Shown here one piece after another: positions 1 through 7,401 of a DNA stretch of 64,000 nt. The notes beneath the pieces are model-generated. The model saw only the letters and a list, made by a program, of their open reading frames with translations. It made no database searches and was not told the origin of the DNA. The first letter of the stretch is position 1. Each line of letters starts with the position of its first letter. The DNA lies in NCBI GenBank assembly GCA_026014595.1, contig JAOZHY010000033.1:83309-147308 (forward strand), read 5' to 3'. The stretch is from Candidatus Bathyarchaeota archaeon. Its GTDB lineage: Archaea; Thermoproteota; Bathyarchaeia; Bathyarchaeales; Bathycorpusculaceae. A program made the translations under genes and the position numbers.

Positions 1-173
1 TGAATTATGCTGCTGACGTTTTCGGTGGTGGTGCCGTTGAACGTGACTGTTTCACCCGTGTACACTTGCTGGTCTGGGCCTGCGCTTAGGATGGCTTGGG
101 CTTGAATTGCCAGCAGAGGCACGATTGCTGCGATTACCAGCAGAATGACTATTAAGAAGCCTTTAGTTTTCAA
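1..173 (-). CDS. N-terminus of a secreted/surface protein (partial)
   Basis: The first 57 residues of a protein running off the left edge of the window. A TTG start at 171-173 is preceded by a GGAG-type ribosome binding site about 10 nt upstream. The first ~27 residues form a typical signal peptide: Lys-rich start, hydrophobic core (FLIVILLVIAAIVPLLA), then small residues. The mature part begins with a GPDQQVYTGETVTFNGT-like stretch that resembles the first strand of PKD/Ig-like surface domains. It is therefore probably exported and attached to or outside the cell envelope. The remaining domains and the function cannot be seen. Confidence 0.7.
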   Translation of the reverse strand, partial: MKTKGFLIVILLVIAAIVPLLAIQAQAILSAGPDQQVYTGETVTFNGTTTENVSSII

Positions 174-400
174 TTTAGAATCTACTCCTTTCTCCAGAAT
201 TGAAGTTGACAGAAGTAGACTAAAATATCTTATGGAAGATTCTTCTATGTCAGAATATTTTATCATACTTTACCCGTAAAAATGCTTCGAAGCACGTCCG
301 TGTTGTTGACCAAAAAAAATATTTTATCGTAACTTTGATAATGGCTTGATACCGAAAGTGTATTAGCCATCGCTGCAGAGTAAGAAAAGAGAAAGAAACT

Positions 401-580
401 ATGAACAAACACGTGCAGACCGTTCTTGTGGCAGTTATCATAGTGGCCTTGTTCTTTTTGGTGATTTACTACGGGTTTACCATGTTTGCCATAGTGACGA
501 CGGTGGGATTTGTTGTTTTCTTGCTGATTGAACAGGCATACCAAAGGAAGAAAAAAGAGAACACGGCAGACGGAGTTTAA
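401..580 (+). CDS. Small two-helix membrane protein (59 aa)
   Basis: An ATG-initiated 59-codon ORF. It encodes a short polar N-terminus (MNKHVQ), two adjacent hydrophobic segments (roughly residues 7-24 and 26-44) and a charged Lys/Arg-rich tail (QRKKKENTADGV). This hydrophobic-hydrophobic-basic layout is typical of small integral membrane proteins. A purine-rich stretch precedes the ATG, and an AT-rich TATA-like element (aaatattttatc) lies 60-75 nt upstream. I recognise no family. A 140-codon ORF on the opposite strand overlaps it but encodes an implausible His/Asn-rich protein, so the plus-strand reading is preferred. Confidence 0.55.
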   Translation: MNKHVQTVLVAVIIVALFFLVIYYGFTMFAIVTTVGFVVFLLIEQAYQRKKKENTADGV

Positions 581-775
581 GCCATGAATAACTAATGATA
601 ACAATACATCAAAATTTCGCTGATTCACACGCAGAAAAAAGTTAGTCAAGCAGTATGCGCTAAAAACGGGCATATGCGCGACCAATCATCCGTCTCTAAT
701 TCCAGAAGTTACATGATGCAACCGTCATTTGTGTTGTGTGCGGATTTTTGTGGTTGAGAGTAGATTTTAATAGTC

Positions 776-790
776 ATCCTTTGAAAGGAT
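776..790. promoter_or_regulatory. Perfect inverted repeat before the gene at 795
   Basis: ATCCTTT-G-AAAGGAT is a perfect 7-bp inverted repeat between a TATA-like attttaata (about 763-771) and the ATG at 795. The right arm, AAAGGAT, also has the right place and sequence to be the ribosome binding site. An operator or a hairpin that hides the ribosome binding site are both possible; the repeat could also be chance. Confidence 0.35.
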
Positions 791-794
791 ATTT

Positions 795-1049
795 ATGAAG
801 AATTCTGAATGCACCATCTACATCATGTTCAAGGGCAGATGGCTACAGAAATTTCGAAAAGAAAAGGACGTATGGACTCTAACTAGCTCAAACGGTACGA
901 TACGCCCCTGCACCGCAGAACAACTGCTCTCCCACATTCTACCACCACTAGCAGGCATAAAAGGAAAACACGTCACCGTCAAAGTAGAGCCGACAAAACC
1001 TAAATACTCAGCTGGCAAGAATAGCGCTACCGGTGAACCCCTTAAATAA
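795..1049 (+). CDS. Hypothetical small basic protein (84 aa)
   Basis: The ATG follows an AAAGGAT ribosome binding site at good spacing. The 84-residue product starts with a probable beta-rich core (CTIYIMFKGRWLQKFRKE, then VWTLTSSNGTIRPCTAEQLLSHILPPLAG). It ends in a basic, Pro/Lys-rich segment (HVTVKVEPTKPKYSAGKN). There is no membrane segment or signal peptide. I do not recognise a family. It stands alone: downstream is the tail-end of the oppositely oriented toxin-antitoxin pair. The reading frame looks protein-like, and the antisense ORF (818-1018) does not. Confidence 0.55.
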   Translation: MKNSECTIYIMFKGRWLQKFRKEKDVWTLTSSNGTIRPCTAEQLLSHILPPLAGIKGKHVTVKVEPTKPKYSAGKNSATGEPLK

Positions 1050-1150
1050 GGGGAGGGAGTACACGCTCCGAACAGACAGAGCCTTCTGAAGTGGGTGTCT
1101 TACGGCTGGGTGTTCACAAGATTATATTTGCGGCTAAGTTGGCGTGTGTC

Positions 1151-1579
1151 CTATTTCGGTGGTTTTTCTTCTTTTAGCAGACTCAGCATTTCGTCCACAG
1201 TTAAGATTTTTATTCCTCTGAATTCTTTCAGGGCAAGCAGGTGCTTGTCTCCTGATACTATGCAGTCGGCTTTGCCGTCAAACGCTGTTCTTAGAATGGT
1301 ATCGTCGGCAGGGTCTGCCTTTACTACCTTGAATTTTGATTTTATCCGTGTGAATTTGGCTGTTTGATGTAAGGCTTCCAAGAACACTTTCACATCGTAC
1401 TCTTTCACGTACTTCGCAAATTTCCTGCGGCTGATTACGTCAACAAACTCGGAAACAATCTGGCTGGACAGAAGCAGCGTGAACTCGTTGGCTCTTGCTT
1501 TAAGCCATAGGTCTCTCGGTTTGCCTTTTACTATTAGACTCGATACTAGTACGTTGACGTCGAAGACTGCGACGCGCAT
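1151..1579 (-). CDS. PIN-domain toxin (VapC-like ribonuclease)
   Basis: A 142-residue PIN-domain protein of the COG1569/TIGR00305 type, predicted to be an Mg2+-dependent endoribonuclease acting as the toxin of a type II toxin-antitoxin pair. Acidic metal-binding residues are visible in order: Asp7 in VFDVNVLVSSL, Glu44 in SEFVDVI, then the aspartates of KADPADDTIL and of VSGDKHLLAL near the C-terminus. It begins 9 nt after the end of the AbrB-like gene on the same strand, so the two form an antitoxin-toxin operon. The length is normal for the family and the frame is intact, so the toxin is probably functional. The cellular target RNA cannot be inferred. Confidence 0.85.
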   Translation of the reverse strand: MRVAVFDVNVLVSSLIVKGKPRDLWLKARANEFTLLLSSQIVSEFVDVISRRKFAKYVKEYDVKVFLEALHQTAKFTRIKSKFKVVKADPADDTILRTAFDGKADCIVSGDKHLLALKEFRGIKILTVDEMLSLLKEEKPPK

Positions 1580-1588
1580 AAGCTAACT

Positions 1589-1888
1589 TTACGCCTTTTC
1601 TGGTTTTCTGGCTTTCTCTTTTCTGTATTGTTGTATTTCTGCTTCCACTTCGTCTTGCGTGAGAGCGCCGTACTTTGCGATTCTGGCGTCCACCCTTCTA
1701 TATAAGGCTTCGAGTTCTTTGGTTATGTCTGGTACCTCAAGCTTTTTCATGATTACTGCGTCTTCGTAGCCGTAAACTAACAGTTTGGTTTTTGGTCTTA
1801 TCCCCAGCTTCTTTCGTATAGCCTGCGGGATTACAACCTGCCCTTTCTCGCTGACTACCGTGACCTCTGCCTTTTCTTTCTGCGCCAT
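1589..1888 (-). CDS. AbrB/SpoVT/MazE-type antitoxin
   Basis: A 99-residue protein with an N-terminal swapped-hairpin AbrB DNA-binding domain: VTVVSEKGQVVIPQAIRKKLGIRPKTKLLVY at residues ~9-40 is a textbook example. The C-terminal half is charged and helical (ITKELEALYRRVDARIAKYG... EVEAEIQQYRKEKARK), as expected for the part that wraps the toxin. It is the first gene of the two-gene operon with the PIN toxin downstream. By family rule it should neutralise that toxin and autoregulate the operon by binding upstream of 1888. No obvious operator palindrome was picked out by eye. Confidence 0.85.
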   Translation of the reverse strand: MAQKEKAEVTVVSEKGQVVIPQAIRKKLGIRPKTKLLVYGYEDAVIMKKLEVPDITKELEALYRRVDARIAKYGALTQDEVEAEIQQYRKEKARKPEKA

Positions 1889-2125
1889 TGAGTCACCGCT
1901 TATATTCTTACTTTCCTACCCTAAAAAGCTATTCAGAAATGCTACGACATTGAAACAACCGAAGGCTACATTCCAGAACACTTGCCTAAAGTTTTAGTTT
2001 AGATGGCAACTTGGCGTAGTTGATCTCCTTACTGAGAGCCAAGGCCACGTCAACAAAGAATTCGATGTGAATAGCTCAAAGCCCCAAAGTTCGAACCTTA
2101 ACCATACTATGAAGCCAAAAAAACA

Positions 2126-3460
2126 TTACTTTGATTTAATGAAGCTTAAAATTGAATTAAAACTCAGATTTTGTGGCTGTTGCTCGTTGATTACCTGCAA
2201 TGTTATAGTACCGTTCGGGGTCAGTACCGTATCACCTGCTGAGTTTGCGCACTGCAGTGAAGACACAAAACTATGTAAACGCTGAGCGTCGGTAAAAAGG
2301 ATGCCTTTGTGCATGGTAGAACTGTAATCCGCTGATGCATTAAAAATTCTGACACCATTCCCGTTTGCGAAGAGTATGTCTTCATTTTGGGAAAAAGTCT
2401 TCTGAATTTGCACTGTTGAGTATCCTGCTATCACCGCTGTGGAAACAAGAACACTCAAGAGCAATACTGTGGCAATCAAGTGTCGAGACTTTTTAATGGG
2501 CTTAGAAGTCACGGCGTTAATGTTTTGCACTCTTTGTGATATTTGCGGGTGCGAGGCGAGTATCCCATGTCTATGCGCGAGAGGCGACACAAGAAATAAA
2601 CCTGCAGAAAGCCGTTCAGTGAGGCTCGCCTTAGGAAACGCCAGTGCTACTGACTCGATCTTTGTAAGCACATTTGTCATCAATTTGGGTTTGTCCAGTA
2701 AAGCCACGCCTTTCTCGTCAGCGAGCAACTCCCGCTGCCTTTGGGCATGGGCTGCAACAAAGTATGAGAGGGGGTTAAAAAAGGAAAGAATATTTAAAGT
2801 GTACGATACCGTTCTGAACAGGTAATCGTTTGCTTTAACATGAGCCAATTCGTGAGAAACAACCGCCTCCAACTCTTCAGGGTCAAGCATTTTTAGAAGC
2901 CCTAAAGAGAAAACCACAATCGTATTCTGTCCATAGCCCACCGTAAAAGCGTTAGGCATCAAATCGTCGATTAGACCAACTTTCGGCTCGGGAATACCTA
3001 GTTTATGAGCGGTTTCTTTCACTTTTTCTTGTAGCGGCATGTACTCGTCCTCAGCCATCATAACAACATGGAATCGCCGCATAGCTATTTTCTTCCCGAA
3101 AACCGCCATAAGCACAAGAAAGCCTCCAGCTGCGATTATTCCACTTATGCATAACAAGCCTGTAAATGAAAAAACGCTGGGACCAACAAACATTATGCCA
3201 AAACCGGGTGGAACTGGAATTTGATAGTTTGACGGCGAAAAAGCCCCTGCTGGAATTAGGATTTGGGGATGAAAATACAATAATGTGAAAACTGGGACAA
3301 ACAGCGGTATGAGCCATAAAATGCTTTGATTCTTTCGGGAAAGGTAGGGGTTGAATTTTAGGAAGATTTTGATGCAGACAAAAGCTATTGAAAGGAACAC
3401 TAAAGAATAGAAGAAGTATGGTTGAAATATTTGAATTAAAAAATCGGTTAAATTCACCAT
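2126..3460 (-). CDS. Membrane zinc metallopeptidase, M48/M56 (HtpX/BlaR1-like)
   Basis: A 444-residue integral membrane peptidase. It has N-terminal helices (residues ~13-33, 46-66 and ~95-122), a cytoplasmic catalytic domain with zinc motif HELAH at 203-207, and a downstream zinc ligand in RELLADE (~243-249). A further helix at ~340-360 is followed by ~95 predicted extracellular residues. The peptidase core is close to M48, but the architecture, with a catalytic loop between membrane segments and an outside C-terminal domain, together with the adjacent BlaI-type gene, matches M56 sensor-transducers such as BlaR1/MecR1. In those, an extracellular signal triggers cleavage of the repressor. It starts 7 nt after the repressor gene, so they are co-transcribed. 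The signal sensed is unknown; the C-terminal domain is not a penicillin-binding domain by eye. Confidence 0.8.
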   Translation of the reverse strand: MVNLTDFLIQIFQPYFFYSLVFLSIAFVCIKIFLKFNPYLSRKNQSILWLIPLFVPVFTLLYFHPQILIPAGAFSPSNYQIPVPPGFGIMFVGPSVFSFTGLLCISGIIAAGGFLVLMAVFGKKIAMRRFHVVMMAEDEYMPLQEKVKETAHKLGIPEPKVGLIDDLMPNAFTVGYGQNTIVVFSLGLLKMLDPEELEAVVSHELAHVKANDYLFRTVSYTLNILSFFNPLSYFVAAHAQRQRELLADEKGVALLDKPKLMTNVLTKIESVALAFPKASLTERLSAGLFLVSPLAHRHGILASHPQISQRVQNINAVTSKPIKKSRHLIATVLLLSVLVSTAVIAGYSTVQIQKTFSQNEDILFANGNGVRIFNASADYSSTMHKGILFTDAQRLHSFVSSLQCANSAGDTVLTPNGTITLQVINEQQPQNLSFNSILSFIKSK

Positions 3461-3467
3461 ATTTTGG

Positions 3468-3949
3468 TCACTTCTTCTTTTCTTTTAAGGTTTTATCGAT
3501 TTTTTCTTTTAATGCCTCTAGCTGTTTATCATCCATTGCAACTTTCTCAACAAGGCACGTAGTGACAAGTTCATCAAAGTTGTTCAAGAGGCTGGTGAGC
3601 ACTTGGCGGACTGCGGCTTCCTTAAAGTTTGACTCTTCCATTTTTGGCCAGTAAACGTAGTAGAGGTAGGCGCCGCCTTTGCCTTTTTCAATTCGCCGGT
3701 CAAGCAAACCTTTCTCGTAGAGTCTATCCATTGTGTTCATAACGGTGGTGTAAGCGACCTGCTTTTTCTTTTTCAGTTCTTCAAGCACTTCGCGCACTGT
3801 AATAGGCCTTTTCTTTGAACACCATATGATTTCGATTATGCTTGCTTCCAGCGGTCCTAGGAATGCTTCGAGTTGTTTTCCTTCAATATTGTACTGGGGT
3901 AATGAGGTTTTTTTCTCTGACGACGTTTTACACTTCCCTCATGTACCAT
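3468..3949 (-). CDS. BlaI/MecI-type winged-helix repressor, apparent frameshift
   Basis: The BlaI/MecI signature is clear: LGPLEASIIEIIW, then ITVREVLEEL, then AYTTVMNTMDRLYEKGLLDRR, followed by a helical dimerisation tail. The first canonical start in this frame is GTG at 3797, which would cut the winged helix in half. The homologous frame continues upstream to a stop near 3939 with no ATG, GTG or TTG. A second frame starts with ATG at 3949 and reads MVHEGSVKRRQRKK up to a run of seven A residues (T7 on the plus strand, 3908-3914). One extra A there would join the two frames into a full-length repressor of about 160 residues. Either the run is miscalled, or the gene uses slippage, or it is decaying. 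It likely represses its own operon and the divergent ABC operon. Confidence 0.7.
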
Positions 3950-3960
3950 TAGAGATGGTA
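3944..3960. promoter_or_regulatory. Inverted repeat over the repressor start (candidate operator)
   Basis: TACCAT-tagag-ATGGTA is a perfect 6-bp inverted repeat that overlaps the proposed ATG of the BlaI-type gene. A TATA-like element (gttaaaag, minus strand, ~3965-3975) lies just upstream. BlaI/MecI/CopY repressors bind TAC...GTA palindromes, so autoregulation from this site is plausible. Confidence 0.5.
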
Positions 3961-4032
3961 GGCTTTTAACTTTTTCCAAAATCAGGTTGCGTAACAAACA
4001 AGGAGCCATTCCTGCTGCTTGCTCGGCTCGTG

Positions 4033-4088
4033 ACTACCTACCATCAGCGGTAGTAAATCTTATAAATCCTACTACACATAATAGTAGG
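4033..4088. promoter_or_regulatory. ABC-operon promoter flanked by two inverted repeats
   Basis: A TATA box (cttataaat, 4059-4067) sits 40 nt upstream of the ABC permease ATG. It is bracketed by two palindromes. The upstream one is ACTACC (4033-4038) paired with GGTAGT (4049-4054). The downstream one is CCTACTA (4068-4074), spacer of 7, TAGTAGG (4082-4088). Both share the TAC/GTA core with the repeat at 3944-3960. A repressor dimer on the downstream site would cover the transcription start, and one on the upstream site would block TFB access. This is the expected layout for BlaI-controlled divergent promoters. Confidence 0.6.
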
Positions 4089-4106
4089 TGTTCAAGAGTT
4101 GAGAAA

Positions 4107-5423
4107 ATGGGTATTCTAACAAGAGCAACCAGAAACATTGCCAGAAGAAAAACAAGAGCCCTACTAGTAATCGTAGCACTAAGCCTTGCCCTAGCAATGA
4201 TAGTATCTATTCCGCCAAGCATCACCGCAAGCCAAGAAGCAACCCAAAAAACTATTGACAATCTAACAACCGCCGCCAAAATTGTTGCTTCAACAGTAAA
4301 CATGGCAGCAACCCAACTGGATTGCAACCTCCCATTGACCCTTCGTACAGACGCAGGTCCTTATCACAACGAAACCACCTTTGAACGACCACTCATGAAT
4401 ATTACAGAGTACTCCAATCTCACCTACGTACAACATGTGACATACGTTGTACCCGTGCTGGAACAAAGAGCATATGATTGGCCATATACAGTCTATGGTG
4501 TACCTTTAGATGATGCCGAACTACTGAGCAGTTATCCGATACTTCTTCCAGCCAACATTACTGCTGGGCGAAATTTGCAGGCGGGCGATAGCGGCGTTGT
4601 CGTTTTGCATGAGCGCATTGCGAATCATTTTGGTATCGCCGTAGGTGAAACAGTTAACATTTTTGGGCGGGACTTTGAGGTAGTGGGTATTGAAGGCCAA
4701 GAAGCCCTCAATACCACTTATGCTACCATGAGTCTATCTGATGCCCAAGCCATAACTAACACAACTGGGCAAGCGTCGACATTCATAGTCTTTGCTGACA
4801 GCGTGGATAACGTGTACGCCGTCAAAGAACAAATCGTTGGTGCATACCCTAAGCTAACAGTTACGATAGCTCAAACTTTGCTGAACCAAGTTTATCAAAT
4901 GCAACGTCAAACCGAGGAGCAATTACAACAAGCGCATGAAACAATGAACCAAATAGAAAGCACCGGCATAGTGGAAATGGGCATTATCACCATTGCAGAC
5001 AGCGCAATAATACTGTTCATAATGCTATATACCGTCCGTGAAAGAACCAAAGAAATCGGCACTCTCAAAGCATTAGGCGCTAGTAACACAACAATCCTTG
5101 GGCAGTTCATGCTCGAAGGCATACTATTAAGCCTAATAGCTGGCATAGTTGGCATAGTAATCGGCATATTCGGCGCAACCTCATTAGCCAATATACTGCT
5201 TCCACAACCGATAACCCAAACTGGAATTGGCATTACAACATCAGGAAGTGGAACATGGGGAGGAAGTGGATCCCTAACAGCAACATCTATCTCTGTAACC
5301 ATAACGCCGGAACTTATGCTATTTGGATTAGGTTTTTCAGTATTGTTAGGTGCACTTGGAAGCTTGTATCCTGCTTGGAGAGCAGCAAGAACCCGACCAG
5401 CGGAGGCAATGCGCTATGAATGA
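4107..5423 (+). CDS. MacB/FtsX-type ABC transporter permease
   Basis: A 438-residue permease starting at ATG 4107 (MGILTRATRNIARRK), just after the promoter palindromes; the longer upstream frame is not used. The layout is that of the MacB/LolCE family. An N-terminal membrane helix (residues ~18-37) is followed by a large extracytoplasmic domain of about 250 residues, then three C-terminal helices ending in the FtsX domain signature (RTKEIGTLKALGAS and LYPAWRAARTRPAEAMRYE). These transporters use ATP hydrolysis to move or extrude lipids, peptides or antibiotics by a mechanical stroke. The stop overlaps the start of the ATPase gene. A Gly/Ser-rich loop lies between the last helices. Confidence 0.85.
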   Translation: MGILTRATRNIARRKTRALLVIVALSLALAMIVSIPPSITASQEATQKTIDNLTTAAKIVASTVNMAATQLDCNLPLTLRTDAGPYHNETTFERPLMNITEYSNLTYVQHVTYVVPVLEQRAYDWPYTVYGVPLDDAELLSSYPILLPANITAGRNLQAGDSGVVVLHERIANHFGIAVGETVNIFGRDFEVVGIEGQEALNTTYATMSLSDAQAITNTTGQASTFIVFADSVDNVYAVKEQIVGAYPKLTVTIAQTLLNQVYQMQRQTEEQLQQAHETMNQIESTGIVEMGIITIADSAIILFIMLYTVRERTKEIGTLKALGASNTTILGQFMLEGILLSLIAGIVGIVIGIFGATSLANILLPQPITQTGIGITTSGSGTWGGSGSLTATSISVTITPELMLFGLGFSVLLGALGSLYPAWRAARTRPAEAMRYE

Positions 5424-6156
5424 ACTCGTACTTAAAATCGAGAACTTGACCAAGACCTACAAGCTTAGCAAACGAGATGTGCAGCCCTTAATCGACCTGA
5501 ACCTTGAGGTCAAAAGAGGCGAATTCACAGCCATCATGGGACCTTCAGGCTCAGGCAAAACCACACTGCTTAACATCATCGGCTGCATCGACAAACCAAC
5601 AAGCGGCACAGTACTAATTGACAACATAGACATTGCACGCTTGCCAGAATCGCAACTCTACAAGATACGCAGAGACAAAATAGGCTTCATATTCCAAAAC
5701 TTCAACCTGCTGCCATACCTCAACGCCAGAGAAAACGTAGAGTTAGCCATGGAACTCTCAGGTAAATTCAAAGGACAAAGAAAACAAAGAGCATTGGAAC
5801 TGCTTGCCATGGTTGGCTTATCAGAAAGAGAACAACATAGACCTCAAAGGTTAAGCCAAGGCGAACAGCAAAGAGTCGCCATCGCCCGAGCATTGGCCAA
5901 TGACCCAGCCATAATCTTAGCGGATGAACCAACAGGAAATTTGGACAAAAACAGCAAAGAGGAAATCGTGAAGCTACTGGCAAATCTTAACCAAAAACAA
6001 GGCGCTACAATCATAATGGTAACACACGATGAGCACATTGCAGCATCTGCGGAAAGGGTACTTTTTCTTAGCGACGGAAAAATCCAAGACAAACAAGCTC
6101 AAAAAGGAGACTCTTCCGCAGCCAACCGAAAACAAAGCAGTAAGGTGAGAATGTGA
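5416..6156 (+). CDS. MacB/LolD-type ABC transporter ATP-binding protein
   Basis: A 246-residue ATPase with all motifs: Walker A GPSGSGKTT, Q-loop FIFQNFNLLPYL, signature [16 protein letters not shown], Walker B IILADEPTGNLD, and the switch histidine in VTHD. The start is ATG 5416, which overlaps the permease stop by 8 nt, so translation is coupled. The signature reads LSQGE rather than the usual LSGGQ, as in some MacB/LolD relatives. It powers the permease encoded just upstream, probably as a homodimer with two permease chains. The C-terminal ~20 residues are polar (QKGDSSAANRKQSSK) and overlap the start of the next gene. Confidence 0.9.
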   Translation: MNELVLKIENLTKTYKLSKRDVQPLIDLNLEVKRGEFTAIMGPSGSGKTTLLNIIGCIDKPTSGTVLIDNIDIARLPESQLYKIRRDKIGFIFQNFNLLPYLNARENVELAMELSGKFKGQRKQRALELLAMVGLSEREQHRPQRLSQGEQQRVAIARALANDPAIILADEPTGNLDKNSKEEIVKLLANLNQKQGATIIMVTHDEHIAASAERVLFLSDGKIQDKQAQKGDSSAANRKQSSKVRM

Positions 6157-7274
6157 AACGAGGGAAAACGAAGGCTTTGAGAGTCGGTGGCATCCTTCTC
6201 ATCTTTTTCCTCTATGCTTTTGCATTATTACTCCAGCCAATTCGAGCAGAGAATACGGCAACAATAACCGTTGGAGGCATGCCTTCGGCTGTGGCCATAA
6301 CTCCTAATGGAGAATATGTCTATGTTACGAATGGACATAATGTTTCTGTGATAAGCACTGCCACGAATAAGGTGACAACAACTGTATCTGCTGGAAGCAA
6401 CCCCTCTAATGTGGCTATAACTCCTAATGGGGAATATGTCTATGTTGCGAATGGTGGTGACGGTACAGTTTCAGTGATAAACAGAGTAACGAATAAGGTG
6501 ACAGCAACGGTAACCGTTGGAGGCACCCCTTCCGCCGTGGCTATAACGCCCAACGGGGCATACGCCTACGTCGCAAAAGGTGATATTGTAAATAATAAGG
6601 GGGTTGGCATGGTTTCGGTGATAAACACAGCTTCTAACACCGTAATGACGACGATAACCGTTGGAAGCATCCCTACGTCTGTGGCAATAACCCCCAACGG
6701 AGAATACGCATATGTCACGAATGGCGGCAGCGGTACAGTTTCAGTAATAAGCACAGCTACGAATAAAGTGATGGCAACGGTAACAGTCGGAATGAATCCT
6801 AGCGGAGTGGTTATAACGTCAAATGGCGCACACGCCTACGTTACTAATCTTGCTAGCAACTCGGTCTCGGTCATAGACACAGCTACTAACACAGTAACGG
6901 CGACGATTACCGGTTTAAGTTCTCCTAACGGTATAGCTTTAACACCCAACGATGAATACGCATATGTTACAAATGGAGGCAATAATTCGGTCTCGGTAAT
7001 AAGCACAACCACGAACACAGTGAATGCCACGGTAACCGTTGGCATCAACCCTTATGGTGTAGCTATAACGCCCAACGGCGAATACGCCTATGTTACAAAT
7101 CTTATCAGCGGTACAGTCTCGGTGATAAACACAGCTACGAACTCGGTGCTAACTGACTCCTCAGCCACATCTGGTCAAGAATTTCCTGCCCATTTGCTAA
7201 TAATCGCGGTGGTTGGCTTTGCGATAGTTGTCGTTTCCGTGATTGTCATGGCGAAGAGGAAATCTGGACTATAA
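6153..7274 (+). CDS. YVTN-repeat beta-propeller surface protein
   Basis: A 373-residue exported protein with a GTG start inside ATGTGA, overlapping the ATPase stop by 4 nt. It has a basic N-terminus, a hydrophobic signal segment (residues ~10-27) and about seven ~42-residue repeats built on VAITPNGEYAYVTNGG..GTVSVISTATNKV. The last is followed by a membrane anchor (~345-365) and a short KRKSGL tail inside the cell. The repeats form the blades of a seven-bladed YVTN propeller, common in archaeal surface-layer proteins. Its place as third gene of the ABC operon suggests it works outside the cell next to the MacB-like transporter, perhaps as binding or docking partner; that is inference. The repeats are also near-identical in DNA, which could cause assembly errors. 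Confidence 0.85.
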   Translation: MKRGKTKALRVGGILLIFFLYAFALLLQPIRAENTATITVGGMPSAVAITPNGEYVYVTNGHNVSVISTATNKVTTTVSAGSNPSNVAITPNGEYVYVANGGDGTVSVINRVTNKVTATVTVGGTPSAVAITPNGAYAYVAKGDIVNNKGVGMVSVINTASNTVMTTITVGSIPTSVAITPNGEYAYVTNGGSGTVSVISTATNKVMATVTVGMNPSGVVITSNGAHAYVTNLASNSVSVIDTATNTVTATITGLSSPNGIALTPNDEYAYVTNGGNNSVSVISTTTNTVNATVTVGINPYGVAITPNGEYAYVTNLISGTVSVINTATNSVLTDSSATSGQEFPAHLLIIAVVGFAIVVVSVIVMAKRKSGL

Positions 7275-7277
7275 GTT

Positions 7278-7290
7278 CCTATTTATAAGG
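7278..7290 (+). promoter_or_regulatory. TATA-like element before the NHEJ operon
   Basis: tcctatttataag lies directly after the YVTN gene stop and about 110 nt before the PrimPol ATG. It is the best TATA candidate in the 127-bp gap, which would leave a leader of roughly 85 nt containing an ACAACAGCGAGCAGG-like stretch of unknown meaning. Confidence 0.35.
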
Positions 7291-7401
7291 GGCTATAGAC
7301 AAGAATCACACAACAGCGAGCAGGTTACGTGTATTTCTGAAAATCGCGAAGGTTCAAATCTTGAAAAACAAAAATAACCAAGGCTTGGAGGCAACTTAAA
7401 A

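Noticed and set aside
284..293. 10-bp palindrome GCTTCGAAGC upstream of the small membrane protein
   Set aside because: A single short palindrome with no second copy or promoter context; likely chance.
263..685. 140-codon minus-strand ORF
   Set aside because: The translation is rich in His, Asn and Phe without a recognisable fold, and it covers a better plus-strand membrane-protein ORF.
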